Assembly (NCBI GenBank): GCA_030649945.1
Contig: JAUSFE010000071.1
Location: forward strand, 1 to 64,000
Origin: Dehalococcoidia bacterium
GTDB taxonomy: Bacteria > Chloroflexota > Dehalococcoidia > SM23-28-2 > RBG-16-64-32
Reading direction: 5' to 3'
Length of the DNA: 64,000 nucleotides
Position numbers and translations under genes: made by a program
Notes under the pieces: generated by a model
Databases searched by the model: none
Told to the model about the DNA's origin: nothing
Seen by the model: only the letters and a program-made list of their open reading frames with translations
Part shown: positions 1 through 7,775 of the stretch, in pieces
Layout of the letters: each line of letters begins with the position of its first letter
Numbering within the stretch: position 1 is the stretch's first letter

Positions 1-120
1 CCAAAGCAAACTCCGTCGCCTCGTGCCAAGTCCAAGCCGTCTTCCACCCACCCCTGGCGTACTCTTATGTGGGCGGCCAACAAGAAGCATGGTGACAAAT
101 TCACTGGCCAGTTAACCTGA
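1..120 (+). CDS. C-terminal tail of an unidentified protein, possibly an IS transposase remnant
   Basis: Frame 1 is open from the window edge to a TGA at 118-120, giving 39 residues rich in Lys, Pro and Ser with an HPWR tetrapeptide. An HPWR-containing basic tail followed by short direct repeats resembles the 3' end of some insertion-sequence transposase genes, but I cannot name the family. Base composition is more AT-rich than the following genes. The tail could also belong to an ordinary gene cut by the window edge. Confidence 0.3.
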   Translation, partial: PKQTPSPRAKSKPSSTHPWRTLMWAANKKHGDKFTGQLT

Positions 121-134
121 CAGAATCACAGGCC
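93..134. repeat. Pair of 17-bp imperfect direct repeats
   Basis: TGACAAATTCACTGGCC at 93-109 and TGACAGAATCACAGGCC at 118-134 match at 14 of 17 positions and lie at and just after the stop of the first partial ORF. Such repeats are compatible with the end of a decayed insertion sequence. That interpretation is inference. Confidence 0.4.
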
Positions 135-227
135 AACGACACGCACATTCGCGCAGCTTTGACGGCAGGTATGGCGGGTTGCTATCCTCAAATGTGCGCC
201 GGCGCGGCCGGCAGAAGGGACGGGCCA

Positions 228-830
228 GTGGGTTTCGATATTCTCTCCCGACGCAGCAAAGACCGCGAGAAGTATGGCGACCGCCTGCCGCCGGGCCAGA
301 AGGTTGTGGAGGACTGGCCGGTCCTCTCCTACGGCGCCACGCCGCGCATTGAGAAGGGGCAGTGGCGGCTGCGCCTCTACGGGCTTGTCGAGAATGAGGT
401 GGAGCTTGACTGGGAGGCGTTCACGGCGTTCCCCAGCGCCACCGCGCACTGCGACATCCATTGCGTCACGGCCTGGAGCCGGATGGACAACGACTTCGAG
501 GGCGTGGCCTGGCTGGAGCTGATGCAGCTCGTGAAGCCGCTGGCCCAGGCGAGCGCCGTGCTCGCCCACTGCTACGGAGGCTACACCACAAACGTGCTCC
601 TGAGTGATCTCAACCGCCCGGAGGTGCTGCTGGCTTACAAGCACGATGGCCAGGAGCTGGCGGCGCAGCACGGCGGCCCCTGCCGGCTCGTGATCCCCCA
701 CCTGTACTTCTGGAAGAGCGCGAAGTGGGTGCGCGCCTTCGAGTTCATCGATAAGGACCGGCCGGGCTTCTGGGAGCAGTACGGCTACCACCTGCGCGGC
801 GACCCCTGGAAAGAGCAGCGCTACTCGTGA
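228..830 (+). CDS. Sulfite oxidase-like molybdopterin-dependent oxidoreductase
   Basis: A single-domain protein of about 200 residues from the sulfite oxidase / YedY-type molybdenum-cofactor fold. The Mo-ligating Cys is expected in the HCVTAW segment (Cys79 from the GTG start). There is no Tat or Sec signal, so it is probably cytoplasmic, like the short bacterial sulfite-oxidase-like proteins. I chose GTG 228 because AGAAGGGA (213-220) lies 7 bases upstream; an ATG at 159 in the same frame would add 23 poorly conserved residues. The stop overlaps the next gene's GTG start (GTGA), so the two are translationally coupled. The substrate is unknown, and no molybdenum-cofactor biosynthesis gene is nearby. 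Confidence 0.85.
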   Translation: MGFDILSRRSKDREKYGDRLPPGQKVVEDWPVLSYGATPRIEKGQWRLRLYGLVENEVELDWEAFTAFPSATAHCDIHCVTAWSRMDNDFEGVAWLELMQLVKPLAQASAVLAHCYGGYTTNVLLSDLNRPEVLLAYKHDGQELAAQHGGPCRLVIPHLYFWKSAKWVRAFEFIDKDRPGFWEQYGYHLRGDPWKEQRYS

Positions 831-1852
831 CCGAGCCTGCTCCGGGGGGAGCGCGCGGTCCGGCGGAGGGGGCAGCGCCCGCCCTGGACGCCCTTGACCG
901 GCGGCTCCTGAACCTGGTCCAGAGCGAGTTCCCGCTCGTCCCGCAGCCGTTCGCGGCGCTGGGCGAGAAGCTGGGCGTCGCCGAGTCCGAGGTCATCGAG
1001 CGCCTGCGCGCCGCCCGCGACTCTGGTGTCCTGCGCAGCCTGAGCGCCATCTTCGATGCGTACCGCGTGGGCTACCGCAGCACCCTGGTCTGCCTCTCGG
1101 TGCCGGAGGAGCGCCTGGAGGGCGCGGCGGCCGCCGTCAGCGCCCACCCCGGCGTCAGCCACAACTACGGCCGCGAGCACGAGTACAACCTCTGGTTCGT
1201 GCTGGCGCTGCCCCGCGAGCGGGACCTGGAGGCCGAGGTGGCGGATCTGGCGCGCCGGACGGGCGCGACGAAGTACCACCTGCTGCCCAACCTGAAGCTG
1301 TACAAGATCGGCGTGGAGTATGACGTGGAGGAGGGTGAGAACAGGGCGCAACGCCCGCGCCGGCCGGGGGGGCCGCGCCGCGAGCTGACGGAAGGGGACA
1401 TGGCCCTGGTCCGCGTGCTGCAGGAGGAGCTGCCGCTGGAAGGCAGGCCCTTTGCGCAGCCCGCCCGCGATGTGGGGATGACCGAGGATGCGCTGCTATC
1501 GCGGGCGGCGGCCCTCCAGGAGGAGGGGATCATGCGGCGCTTCGCGGCCGTCATCCGCCACCGCATCGCCGGGTTCGCCGCCAACGGCATGACCTGCTGG
1601 ATCGTGCCGGAAGAGGGGATAGACGAGATTGGCTACAGGTTCGCCGCGTACCCTCAGGTGAGCCATTGCTACCGCCGCCCCACCTACGACGACTGGCCGT
1701 ACGCCATCTTCACCATGATCCACGCCATGACGCGCGAGAAATGCGAGGAGACGGTGCGCAAGATGGCTGCGGAAATCGGCATCGGCACGTACACCGTGCT
1801 CTACAGCCACACGGAGTACAAGAAAGAGCGCGTGAAGTACTACGCGCAGTGA
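827..1852 (+). CDS. ahbAB: Siroheme decarboxylase, AhbA-AhbB (NirDL-type) fusion
   Basis: 341 residues formed by two tandem Lrp/AsnC-like modules, about 20-165 and 185-341. Each has an N-terminal winged helix (LDRRLLNLVQ; EGDMALVRVLQ) followed by the heme-decarboxylase domain. Family-typical segments include HNYGREHEYNLWF in the first half and SHCYRRPTYDDWPYAIF and the Tyr-rich C-terminus in the second. AhbA/AhbB decarboxylate siroheme to 12,18-didecarboxysiroheme, a precursor of heme (Ahb route) or heme d1 (NirD/L). They are usually two polypeptides, or NirDL in denitrifiers. No ahbC, ahbD or nir partner is in this window. It starts at a GTG overlapping the stop of the molybdoenzyme gene. 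Confidence 0.88.
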   Translation: MTEPAPGGARGPAEGAAPALDALDRRLLNLVQSEFPLVPQPFAALGEKLGVAESEVIERLRAARDSGVLRSLSAIFDAYRVGYRSTLVCLSVPEERLEGAAAAVSAHPGVSHNYGREHEYNLWFVLALPRERDLEAEVADLARRTGATKYHLLPNLKLYKIGVEYDVEEGENRAQRPRRPGGPRRELTEGDMALVRVLQEELPLEGRPFAQPARDVGMTEDALLSRAAALQEEGIMRRFAAVIRHRIAGFAANGMTCWIVPEEGIDEIGYRFAAYPQVSHCYRRPTYDDWPYAIFTMIHAMTREKCEETVRKMAAEIGIGTYTVLYSHTEYKKERVKYYAQ

Positions 1853-1876
1853 GTTGGGTTCCGAGGACAAATCTTC

Positions 1877-2998
1877 ATGACAGTTTCCCCTCCGGGTGAT
1901 ACAGCCTCCCCCTTTGAGCGTATGCGCTTTTACCTGCGCGAGGTCGGCCAGGGGCCGCGCAACTGCCGCGACCTGACGCGCGAGGAGGCGCGCGACGCCA
2001 TGTCGCTGATCCTCAGCGGCGAGGCCACGCGCGCGCAGATGGGCGCCTTCCTCCTGATCGAGCGCTTCAAGGGCGAATCCCCGGAGGAGCTGCTGGGCTT
2101 CGCCGAGGCGGTGCGGGCGGTCGCCCGGCTGATCCGCCCGAAGGTGGCTGGGCTGCTGGACATCGGCAGCCCCTACGACGGCCGCACGAAGAGCATCGTG
2201 GTCAGCCCGGCGTCGTCCATCGTGGCGGCGGCGGCCGGCGTGCCCGTCGTCATGCACGGCGAGAAGGACCTGGGCCCCAAGCACGGCGTCCCCATCGGCG
2301 ACGTGCTGGAGGCGCTGGGGATCGAGACCGATGCGCCGCCGGAGCAGGTGGAGGCGAGCATCGAGGAGGTGGGTCTGGGCTACATGCGCCAGGCGCGCTT
2401 CGTCCCGCCGCTGTTCGCGCTGAAGGACCTGCGGGAGGAGGTGGCGCTGCGCACTGGCCTCTCCACGATCGAGAAGATCTACAACCTGGCCAACTCCGCG
2501 TACAGCGTCATTGGCCTCACGCACTTGCCGTACATGGAGAAGATGGTGCTCGCCGCGGGCCAGATGGGCTTCCGCCGGCTGCTCATCGTCCAGGGCATTG
2601 AAGGCAACGAGGACGCGCCCACGTCCCGCGCCTGCCGCGCCGTCCTCTGGGAGCATTCCCCCGTGGGTCGGGGCCCCAGCCCCGACCCGGGCGGCCGCGT
2701 CACGGAGCTGCGCATCGACCCGGCGGAGTACGGCCTGCAGCCGGCCAGCCGGGAAGAGATGGCGGGCGGCGACGCGGCCCACAACGCCCGCATCGCGGAG
2801 CGTATCCTGGAGGGCCAGCCGGGCGCGTACCGCGACCTGGTGCTGCTGAACGCGGGTGTGCGCATCTGGCTGGCCGAACGCGCTCCCACGATCGAGGAGG
2901 GCCTGGCGCTGGCCCGTACGGCCATCGATTCCGGCGCCGCCCGCGCGAAGCTGGAGGGGCTGCGGACTCGGAAAACGGCGGCGCGCGCCGGGCGCTAG
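1877..2998 (+). CDS. Anthranilate phosphoribosyltransferase-family protein (TrpD2/YbiB-like)
   Basis: 373 residues with the TrpD fold: an N-terminal helical domain (SLILSGEATRAQMGAFLLIER, residues about 37-57), then the glycine-rich PRPP-site region (IGSPYDGRTKS) and HGEKDLGPKHG in place of the canonical TrpD HGNR/SSxSGSADVLE stretch. These departures suit the TrpD2/YbiB group, some members of which bind nucleic acid rather than make tryptophan. The residues about 232-262 (YNLANSAYSVIGLTHLPYME) are also typical of this group. No other trp gene is nearby. It follows ahbAB by 24 bp on the same strand and is probably co-transcribed. Confidence 0.8.
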   Translation: MTVSPPGDTASPFERMRFYLREVGQGPRNCRDLTREEARDAMSLILSGEATRAQMGAFLLIERFKGESPEELLGFAEAVRAVARLIRPKVAGLLDIGSPYDGRTKSIVVSPASSIVAAAAGVPVVMHGEKDLGPKHGVPIGDVLEALGIETDAPPEQVEASIEEVGLGYMRQARFVPPLFALKDLREEVALRTGLSTIEKIYNLANSAYSVIGLTHLPYMEKMVLAAGQMGFRRLLIVQGIEGNEDAPTSRACRAVLWEHSPVGRGPSPDPGGRVTELRIDPAEYGLQPASREEMAGGDAAHNARIAERILEGQPGAYRDLVLLNAGVRIWLAERAPTIEEGLALARTAIDSGAARAKLEGLRTRKTAARAGR

Positions 2999-3096
2999 AG
3001 GTTCGGGAGCGCTCTTCGTCCCGCCGGTTTCAGCCTCAACGTCCTTCCGCACACCGCGTTGACCCATCCCACGGGCGGGCGTAGAATTTGCACGTC

Positions 3097-3534
3097 ATGG
3101 ATGACTACGGCCTGGACATGAACGAAGTCGCCCGCGTCATCGACAGTGCAGATGTCCTCGTAATCCGTTTTGCGATCCTGGACAAGCGCCTGCTGCTGGA
3201 CACCCGCACAAACGAGCATGAGGGTCCGCTCATCGCCATCGTGCCCAAAGCGGGCTCTGTGGAGGAGCGGTTCAAGAGCCTGAAGAAGTTGCGGCCACGG
3301 TTCTCGCTGCCGGAGAAGATCATGTCCTTCCTCTGGCCCCGGCATATGGAGACGTTCCGCAAGTCCGGACTGTGGGACCGCATAGAGTCGCGTATGGTGA
3401 GCCTGGGAGGCGACGAGATGGCCGAGCGCTGCCGCCAGGTTTACGACGAACTGGCCCGCGAGGAGAAGGCGGAAGTGATGTCGGCCATCCGTGGGGGCGA
3501 GGGCTACCAGTCCCTGTGGGAGCGCACCGGCTAG
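3097..3534 (+). CDS. Conserved hypothetical protein
   Basis: A 145-residue soluble protein from ATG 3097; a TTG three codons upstream is also possible. It has no signal peptide or membrane segment. The N-terminal half is beta-rich (SADVLVIRFAILDKRLLLDTR) and the C-terminal half is helical and charged (MAERCRQVYDELAREEKAE). I do not recognise the family. Codon use is like its neighbours, and a convincing intrinsic terminator follows, so it is very probably a real gene forming its own small transcription unit or the end of the upstream one. Confidence 0.75.
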   Translation: MDDYGLDMNEVARVIDSADVLVIRFAILDKRLLLDTRTNEHEGPLIAIVPKAGSVEERFKSLKKLRPRFSLPEKIMSFLWPRHMETFRKSGLWDRIESRMVSLGGDEMAERCRQVYDELAREEKAEVMSAIRGGEGYQSLWERTG

Positions 3535-3560
3535 CCGGTACCCCGACGCATGCGCCCTGA

Positions 3561-3582
3561 GCCCCGGACGGGGCCTTTTTCT
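3561..3582 (+). terminator. Rho-independent terminator
   Basis: GCCCC (3561-3565), loop GGAC, GGGGC (3570-3574), then a T-rich tract (CCTTTTTCTT). It ends the transcript of the preceding hypothetical gene and lies only 2 bp before the next start codon. Confidence 0.7.
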
Positions 3583-3584
3583 TG

Positions 3585-4616
3585 ATGAAGACCATAGACC
3601 TCCGCAGCGATACCGTGACCCTGCCCTCTCCGGAGATGCGCCGCGCCATCGCCGGCGCTGAGCTGGGCGACGACGTCTTCGGCGAAGACCCGGCGGTGAA
3701 CCGGCTGCAAGAGGTGGCCGCGGAGATGCTGGGCAAGGAAGCGGCCCTCCTCACCAGCAGCGGCACCCAGAGCAACCTCGTCGCCCTTCTGACCCACTGC
3801 CGCCGTGGCGACGAGGTGATAGTCGGCGACCAGTCGCACACGCTCCTCTACGAAGTGGGCGGGGCCTGGACGCTGGGCGGCCTGGGCCTGCGGGCCGTCC
3901 GCAACGACGCGCGCGGCCGGCTGGATGCCGGCGAGCTGCGCGCGCGCATCCGCGGCGCCAACGACCACTTCCCGCGCACCGGGCTGATCTGTCTGGAGAA
4001 CACGCACAACCAGTGCGGGGGCGCCGTCCTCAACGAGGAGGACCTGGCGGCGGTGCGCGATGTCGCGGACGCCCACGGCCTGCCTCTGCACATGGACGGC
4101 GCCCGCATCTTCAACGCGGCTGCGGCCCTGGGCGTGCCGGTGGCCCGCCTGGCCGCTTACGCGGACTCCGTCTGCTTCAGCCTCTCCAAGGGCCTCGGCT
4201 GTCCCATCGGCTCCGTGCTCTGCGGCAGCCGCGAGTTCATCGCCGAGGCGCGGCGTTACCGCAAGATGCTGGGCGGCGGCATGCGCCAGGCCGGGATCAT
4301 CGCCGCCGCGGGGCTCTACGCGCTCGAGAGCATGGTAGGCCGGCTCGCGGAGGACCACGAGAACGCGCGCCTGGCTGCGGCAGGCCTGGCGCAGATGCCC
4401 GGCGTGCGCCTGGCCCCGGAGCCGCAGACGAACCTCGTGTACTTCACCGTCGAAGGCTGGGACCTGGGCCGCCTGGTGCACCGCTTGGGCGAGGCCGGTG
4501 TGCTCTGCTTCGACGAGGGCGGACGCCTCCGCTGGGTCACCCACTATGGCATCGAACGCGCGGACATCGAGGAGGCGCTCGACCGCACGCGCTCCGTCCT
4601 CGCCGCGGGCGGGTAA
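3585..4616 (+). CDS. ltaE: Low-specificity L-threonine aldolase
   Basis: 343 residues of the PLP fold-type I beta-eliminating lyase / threonine aldolase family, which cleaves L-threonine or L-allo-threonine to glycine and acetaldehyde. Family signatures include the N-terminus IDLRSDTVTLPSPEMR, GDDVFGEDP, LLTSSGTQSNL, the cofactor-binding HMDGARIFNAA, and the Schiff-base Lys202 in FSLSKGLGCPIGS. The start is ATG 3585. It directly abuts the terminator of the previous unit and has no visible Shine-Dalgarno, so it may be read from a leaderless or read-through transcript. Confidence 0.93.
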   Translation: MKTIDLRSDTVTLPSPEMRRAIAGAELGDDVFGEDPAVNRLQEVAAEMLGKEAALLTSSGTQSNLVALLTHCRRGDEVIVGDQSHTLLYEVGGAWTLGGLGLRAVRNDARGRLDAGELRARIRGANDHFPRTGLICLENTHNQCGGAVLNEEDLAAVRDVADAHGLPLHMDGARIFNAAAALGVPVARLAAYADSVCFSLSKGLGCPIGSVLCGSREFIAEARRYRKMLGGGMRQAGIIAAAGLYALESMVGRLAEDHENARLAAAGLAQMPGVRLAPEPQTNLVYFTVEGWDLGRLVHRLGEAGVLCFDEGGRLRWVTHYGIERADIEEALDRTRSVLAAGG

Positions 4617-4617
4617 G

Positions 4618-5346
4618 ATGCGCGGGCCCGCGCTCCTGGCGCCGGCGCTGCTCGCCGCGCTGGCGCTTCTTGCTTCCTGCGCCGGCGGGGACGAAGACCT
4701 GGTGGCGCGCGCGATTGTCTCGCAGGTCCCCTGGACGGCGCCGGAGACCGCGCACTACGAGATCACGAAGGACAACGACGTCCAGGGCGCTTGCGATCTG
4801 ACCGTCGCGGAGGAGCAGCCCGACCTGGTGCTGACGCAGGACTGCCGGGGCGGCGATTTCAACGACAAGGTAACCATGCGCGTGGAGCCGGGGACGCTGA
4901 AGCCCCGCCGGGTGGACCGCGTCATCGAAGGGCCGAAGGGCGCCGTGCAGTGCCAGGCCACATACGAGGGCAGCGCCGTGAAAGTGGTCTGGACCTCCGG
5001 CAACGACCGCCGGGAGGGGAGCCTGGACGTGGCCTCGCCGTCCTATGACAGCTGGTCTGACCTGTTCCTCTGGCGCACGATCGCCTTCTCCGAAGGTCTG
5101 GAAGAGCGCTACACCGACGTGGGCAGCTGCATCCAGCAGCGCTCCGAACCGAAGCTGGTGGGTGTGCGCCTGGACGTGAAGGGGCGCGAGCAGATTGAGG
5201 TGCCGGCGGGCACGTTCGATGTGTGGCGGCTGGAGGTACGCTCCGAGGGGCACATCCAGAAAGCCTGGTACGCCACCGGCGAGGGCCGCGTGCTCGTGCG
5301 CTACGACAACGGCAGCCAGGTGTTTGAGCTGCAGTCTCTGGACTGA
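4618..5346 (+). CDS. Lipoprotein with DUF3108-like domain
   Basis: 242 residues beginning 1 bp after the ltaE stop. A signal peptide of Ala/Leu residues ends in the lipobox LLASC (Cys about residue 21), so it is predicted to be lipid-anchored outside the membrane. The mature part has the alternating beta-strand pattern of DUF3108-type proteins, ending with EVPAGTFDVWRLEV and AWYATGEGRVLVRYD. Function is unknown. It is probably co-transcribed with ltaE and converges on a small minus-strand gene. Confidence 0.8.
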   Translation: MRGPALLAPALLAALALLASCAGGDEDLVARAIVSQVPWTAPETAHYEITKDNDVQGACDLTVAEEQPDLVLTQDCRGGDFNDKVTMRVEPGTLKPRRVDRVIEGPKGAVQCQATYEGSAVKVVWTSGNDRREGSLDVASPSYDSWSDLFLWRTIAFSEGLEERYTDVGSCIQQRSEPKLVGVRLDVKGREQIEVPAGTFDVWRLEVRSEGHIQKAWYATGEGRVLVRYDNGSQVFELQSLD

Positions 5347-5347
5347 T

Positions 5348-5542
5348 TCAGGCCCGAGCGATCAGCCAGTCCGCGTGGGGGACGGCGCTCTGAGCGGGCG
5401 TAGAGGCCGGCGGTGGTGTGTACAGCGGGCGCGGCAGCGGTTCGTCGCGGCCGCCGACCTGGGCGATGCACTCCACGAACACCACGAAGGCGGCGAGCAG
5501 GATTAGCACGATCCAGACGAGTTTTAACGCTCCGATTCTCAA
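5348..5542 (-). CDS. Small single-pass membrane protein
   Basis: A 64-residue ORF from TTG 5542, with GAAGGG about 7 bases upstream. It carries one strong membrane helix (LVWIVLILLAAFVVFVECI) near the N-terminus and a Pro-rich tail (PLPRPLYTPPPASTP). The frame stays open upstream to 5683, but that extension reads like non-coding translation. No family is recognised. It is convergent with the lipoprotein gene, 1 bp apart. Confidence 0.4.
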   Translation of the reverse strand: MRIGALKLVWIVLILLAAFVVFVECIAQVGGRDEPLPRPLYTPPPASTPAQSAVPHADWLIARA

Positions 5543-5612
5543 GTGGCGCCCTTCGGCCGTTTGCGTAATCGCCGGCCGCTTACGATAATAGGCGGGTTCA
5601 CGACGGCACGCT

Positions 5613-5763
5613 ATGCCTGCGCCGCTCCTTGTCACCGGCCCCAGCAACCTTGTGCGGGCGCATGTCGGGAACCTGCGGGCCAAGCTGCGAAGGGTGTCTC
5701 CCGGTTGGCAGCTGGTCCAGACCGTATCCCGGGCGCGGCTACCGCGCTGTGAGGTCCGGCTAG
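5613..5763 (+). pseudogene. Decayed C-terminus of an OmpR-type response regulator (winged helix)
   Basis: The translation from 5613 gives VRAHVGNLRAKLRRVSPGW followed by QLVQTV, which matches the recognition helix and wing of OmpR/PhoB DNA-binding domains. The expected glycine-tyrosine wing end (PGRGYRAVRSG, stop 5761-5763) is in the +1 frame. One extra T near 5727 restores the match if removed. Only about 45 codons remain, with no receiver domain upstream. It overlaps the end of the convergent DUF2277 gene by 3 bp. Confidence 0.55.
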
Positions 5764-5981
5764 CTGCCGTCCGCCCGCTCCCGGAGGCCCGTCAGCGACC
5801 GCAGGAGGCGCGCCGACGCCTCGGCGATCTCCGCTACGGCTGACTCAAACGCCTGCGCGTTCGCCCGCGATGGCTGCCGGTAGCCGCTCACCTTGCGCAC
5901 GAACTGCAGCGCCGCGGCGCGGATATCCTCCTCGCCGGCGTCGGCGTTCACTCGTCGCAAGGTCTTGATGCTGCGGCACAT
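5760..5981 (-). CDS. DUF2277 family protein
   Basis: 73 residues. The start MCRSIKTL and the core EEDIRAAALQFVRKVSGY plus ANAQAFESAVAEIAEA are the signature of DUF2277, a short family of unknown function found in Actinobacteria, Chloroflexota and relatives. The usual length is 65-90 residues, so the gene appears complete. It has no membrane segment. Its 3' end meets the decayed response-regulator fragment. Confidence 0.85.
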   Translation of the reverse strand: MCRSIKTLRRVNADAGEEDIRAAALQFVRKVSGYRQPSRANAQAFESAVAEIAEASARLLRSLTGLRERADGS

Positions 5982-6200
5982 GCTGCGATGATCCGGGGTC
6001 CGGGGTTGGCCCGCGGTCTCAGCTTACGGGGCGCAGGCGAAGCTGAAAAGGGGTTCCCAGCGCCCGGCGCTCTGGACATCGCAGGTCGTCGCCTTATTGT
6101 TGTGCTCATACCGCGGGCGGAGAGGAACCCTGTAAAGTGCATGTAGCGGTTAATTCACGCAAGCCCCGTTCTCCGGGAGTATGATGTTAATGGGCAGAAC

Positions 6201-6548
6201 TTGGTGATAACCGCTGTCAACCGCCGCACTTTTCCTCACGTTGCAGCCGCCTTTATCCTTCTCCTCGCCGTTATCACGAACATTAGCTACCTGGGCCACT
6301 GGAGCAGCGCGGCCGCGGAGCACGCGCCGGTCCACAGCGCCGGCGAGGCCGAGGAACACGCCAGGCACTGCCACCTGGGCCCCTCCAGGTGTTCGGGCCA
6401 GCAAAGCCTCGTGAGCGCCTTCTGGCTGGGCGACGGCCCGGCGCTGCTGGCGCTGGTGGGCCCCCTGCGCCACGTGGACGTGGCCGAAGTGCCGCCGGCC
6501 ACCGATGCGCCGGCTGCCCCGCCCGCGCATCCTCCCCGCCCCGCTTAG
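6201..6548 (+). CDS. Small membrane-anchored His/Cys-containing protein upstream of the copper operon
   Basis: 115 residues from TTG 6201 (GTG 6204 also possible). One N-terminal membrane helix or uncleaved signal (HVAAAFILLLAVITNISYLG) is followed by an exported stretch with several His and two Cys (EHARHCHLGPSRCSG), then a second hydrophobic stretch and a Pro/Ala-rich tail. A -10-like TATGAT lies at 6180-6185. I do not recognise the family. Position as first gene of the CopC/CopD/cytochrome cluster and the potential metal ligands suggest a metal-handling accessory, which is inference. Confidence 0.55.
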   Translation: MVITAVNRRTFPHVAAAFILLLAVITNISYLGHWSSAAAEHAPVHSAGEAEEHARHCHLGPSRCSGQQSLVSAFWLGDGPALLALVGPLRHVDVAEVPPATDAPAAPPAHPPRPA

Positions 6549-6627
6549 GCCGCCGCCCCGGATTCTCGGCGCGTGGTAGCGATATGCTACGGGCGTCACG
6601 CCACATTTTCGAACGGAGGATGCCACA

Positions 6628-7143
6628 ATGTTCAGACTTCGGCCCCAGCTCGCCGCGGCTGTGGTAGCACTGGGCGTTATATTGCTGGCAGCGGCTGCCT
6701 GCGGGGACAGCTCAAGCAGCGGTGACCAGGAGGGCATGACGGCGTTGGAAAGCCGCGTCACGACAATGGAGAACACGCTCATGCAGCTGCAGGACGCCGT
6801 CCAGAGAGAGCATGTGATCGGCGCCGTCAACGCCCTCAACACCGCCGGAATCCACCGGCTGGACGAGGACATGCAGAAGGCCTCTACCCTCGACCCTACG
6901 CTGCTCAGCACCATCCGCCGCGCGCGGCAGGTGACGGCCGCTACTGACTGGACGGAGGACTTGAAGGACAAGGCCGACACGCTGGTACAGGCGTTCCATG
7001 ACTTCGAGACAGCGCTGGAGTCCGAGGATCTGGCCGCCAGCAAGGCCGCGTCCGTTGCCGCGCACGCGGCGTGGCACAGCCTGGACCAGCTGGCTTACGC
7101 TTACATTTCGGGCGGGCAGGCCATGGACGGAGCGCACCGCTGA
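6628..7143 (+). CDS. Helical lipoprotein of unknown function
   Basis: 171 residues with GGAGGA (6615-6620) 7 bases upstream. The signal peptide ends in lipobox AAAC (Cys about residue 26), followed by a Ser-rich linker. The mature part is nearly all helix with heptad-like hydrophobics (ALESRVTTMENTLMQLQDAV), suggesting a coiled coil or helical bundle, and ends with a His-containing helix (AAHAAWHSLDQLAYAY). The stop overlaps the start of the copC-like gene (TGATG), so it belongs to the same operon. A metal or heme role is possible but not shown. Confidence 0.75.
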   Translation: MFRLRPQLAAAVVALGVILLAAAACGDSSSSGDQEGMTALESRVTTMENTLMQLQDAVQREHVIGAVNALNTAGIHRLDEDMQKASTLDPTLLSTIRRARQVTAATDWTEDLKDKADTLVQAFHDFETALESEDLAASKAASVAAHAAWHSLDQLAYAYISGGQAMDGAHR

Positions 7144-7763
7144 TGGACGGACGACAGGTCACAAGGGCGGCAACTGGGCTGGTGCTCGCCGCCCTGGCCG
7201 CGCTGGCGCTGGCGTGGCTGATCGCCCCGGCGGGTACCGTAGAGGCCCACGCCGGCTACAAGCGCTCAGACCCGCCGGAGGGCGCCGTGCTGGCACAGTC
7301 GCCGCCGCGCGTGGATGTCTACTTCAGCCAGGAGATGAGACGCAGCGGCGGCCTGCCGTCCGTCGCCGTAGTGAACGCGAGCGGCGATACCGTTGACCTG
7401 GGCGCGAAGCTGGACGACGACGACCGCAGCCACGTCTCGGTGGAGCTGCCGCCGCAGCTCCCGGACGGGCGCTACACGGTCCTCTGGCACACGCTATCAG
7501 ATGAGGACGGCGAGGAGGCGCAGGGAGCGTTCCACTTCTACGTGGGCCCCGGCCCGCAGACGCCGGGCGGAGCTTCGTCCGCACCGGGCCTGGTCACCGT
7601 CACGCCGTCCGCGTCTTCCGCGGCCACTGCTGCTCCCCCGCCTGAGGGCGGTGCCGGAGACGGCGGCGTCCCCGTGTGGGCGCTGGTGGCGGCCGCCATC
7701 GGCGCCGGCGTCGTTTGCGGCGGCGGGGGCCTGGCGTTGGGCAGGCGGCTTGGCGGCCGCTAA
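7143..7763 (+). CDS. CopC-domain copper-binding protein with C-terminal anchor
   Basis: 206 residues: signal peptide, CopC/YcnJ-N beta-sandwich (about 36-140), Ala/Pro/Ser-rich linker, and a C-terminal membrane helix (VWALVAAAIGAGVVCGGGG). Cleavage after VEA would expose an N-terminal His (HAGYKRSDP), as in mature CopC. The C-terminal Cu(II) motif normally read as DGH is DGE here (SDEDGEE), so the canonical second His ligand is missing. The start ATG overlaps the previous stop. It precedes the large CopC-CopD fusion by 12 bp. Confidence 0.85.
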   Translation: MDGRQVTRAATGLVLAALAALALAWLIAPAGTVEAHAGYKRSDPPEGAVLAQSPPRVDVYFSQEMRRSGGLPSVAVVNASGDTVDLGAKLDDDDRSHVSVELPPQLPDGRYTVLWHTLSDEDGEEAQGAFHFYVGPGPQTPGGASSAPGLVTVTPSASSAATAAPPPEGGAGDGGVPVWALVAAAIGAGVVCGGGGLALGRRLGGR

Positions 7764-7775
7764 GGGGGGCGGCGG

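Noticed and set aside
1496-3067. 523-codon minus-strand frame opposite ahbAB and the TrpD2-like gene
   Set aside because: His/Arg/Asp-rich translation without domains; both opposite-strand genes have recognisable family motifs.
6150-7043. Long minus-strand frame (297 codons) opposite the lipoprotein and His-rich genes
   Set aside because: Composition is that of an antisense shadow; the plus-strand genes have signal peptides, ribosome-binding sites and overlapping start/stop codons consistent with an operon.
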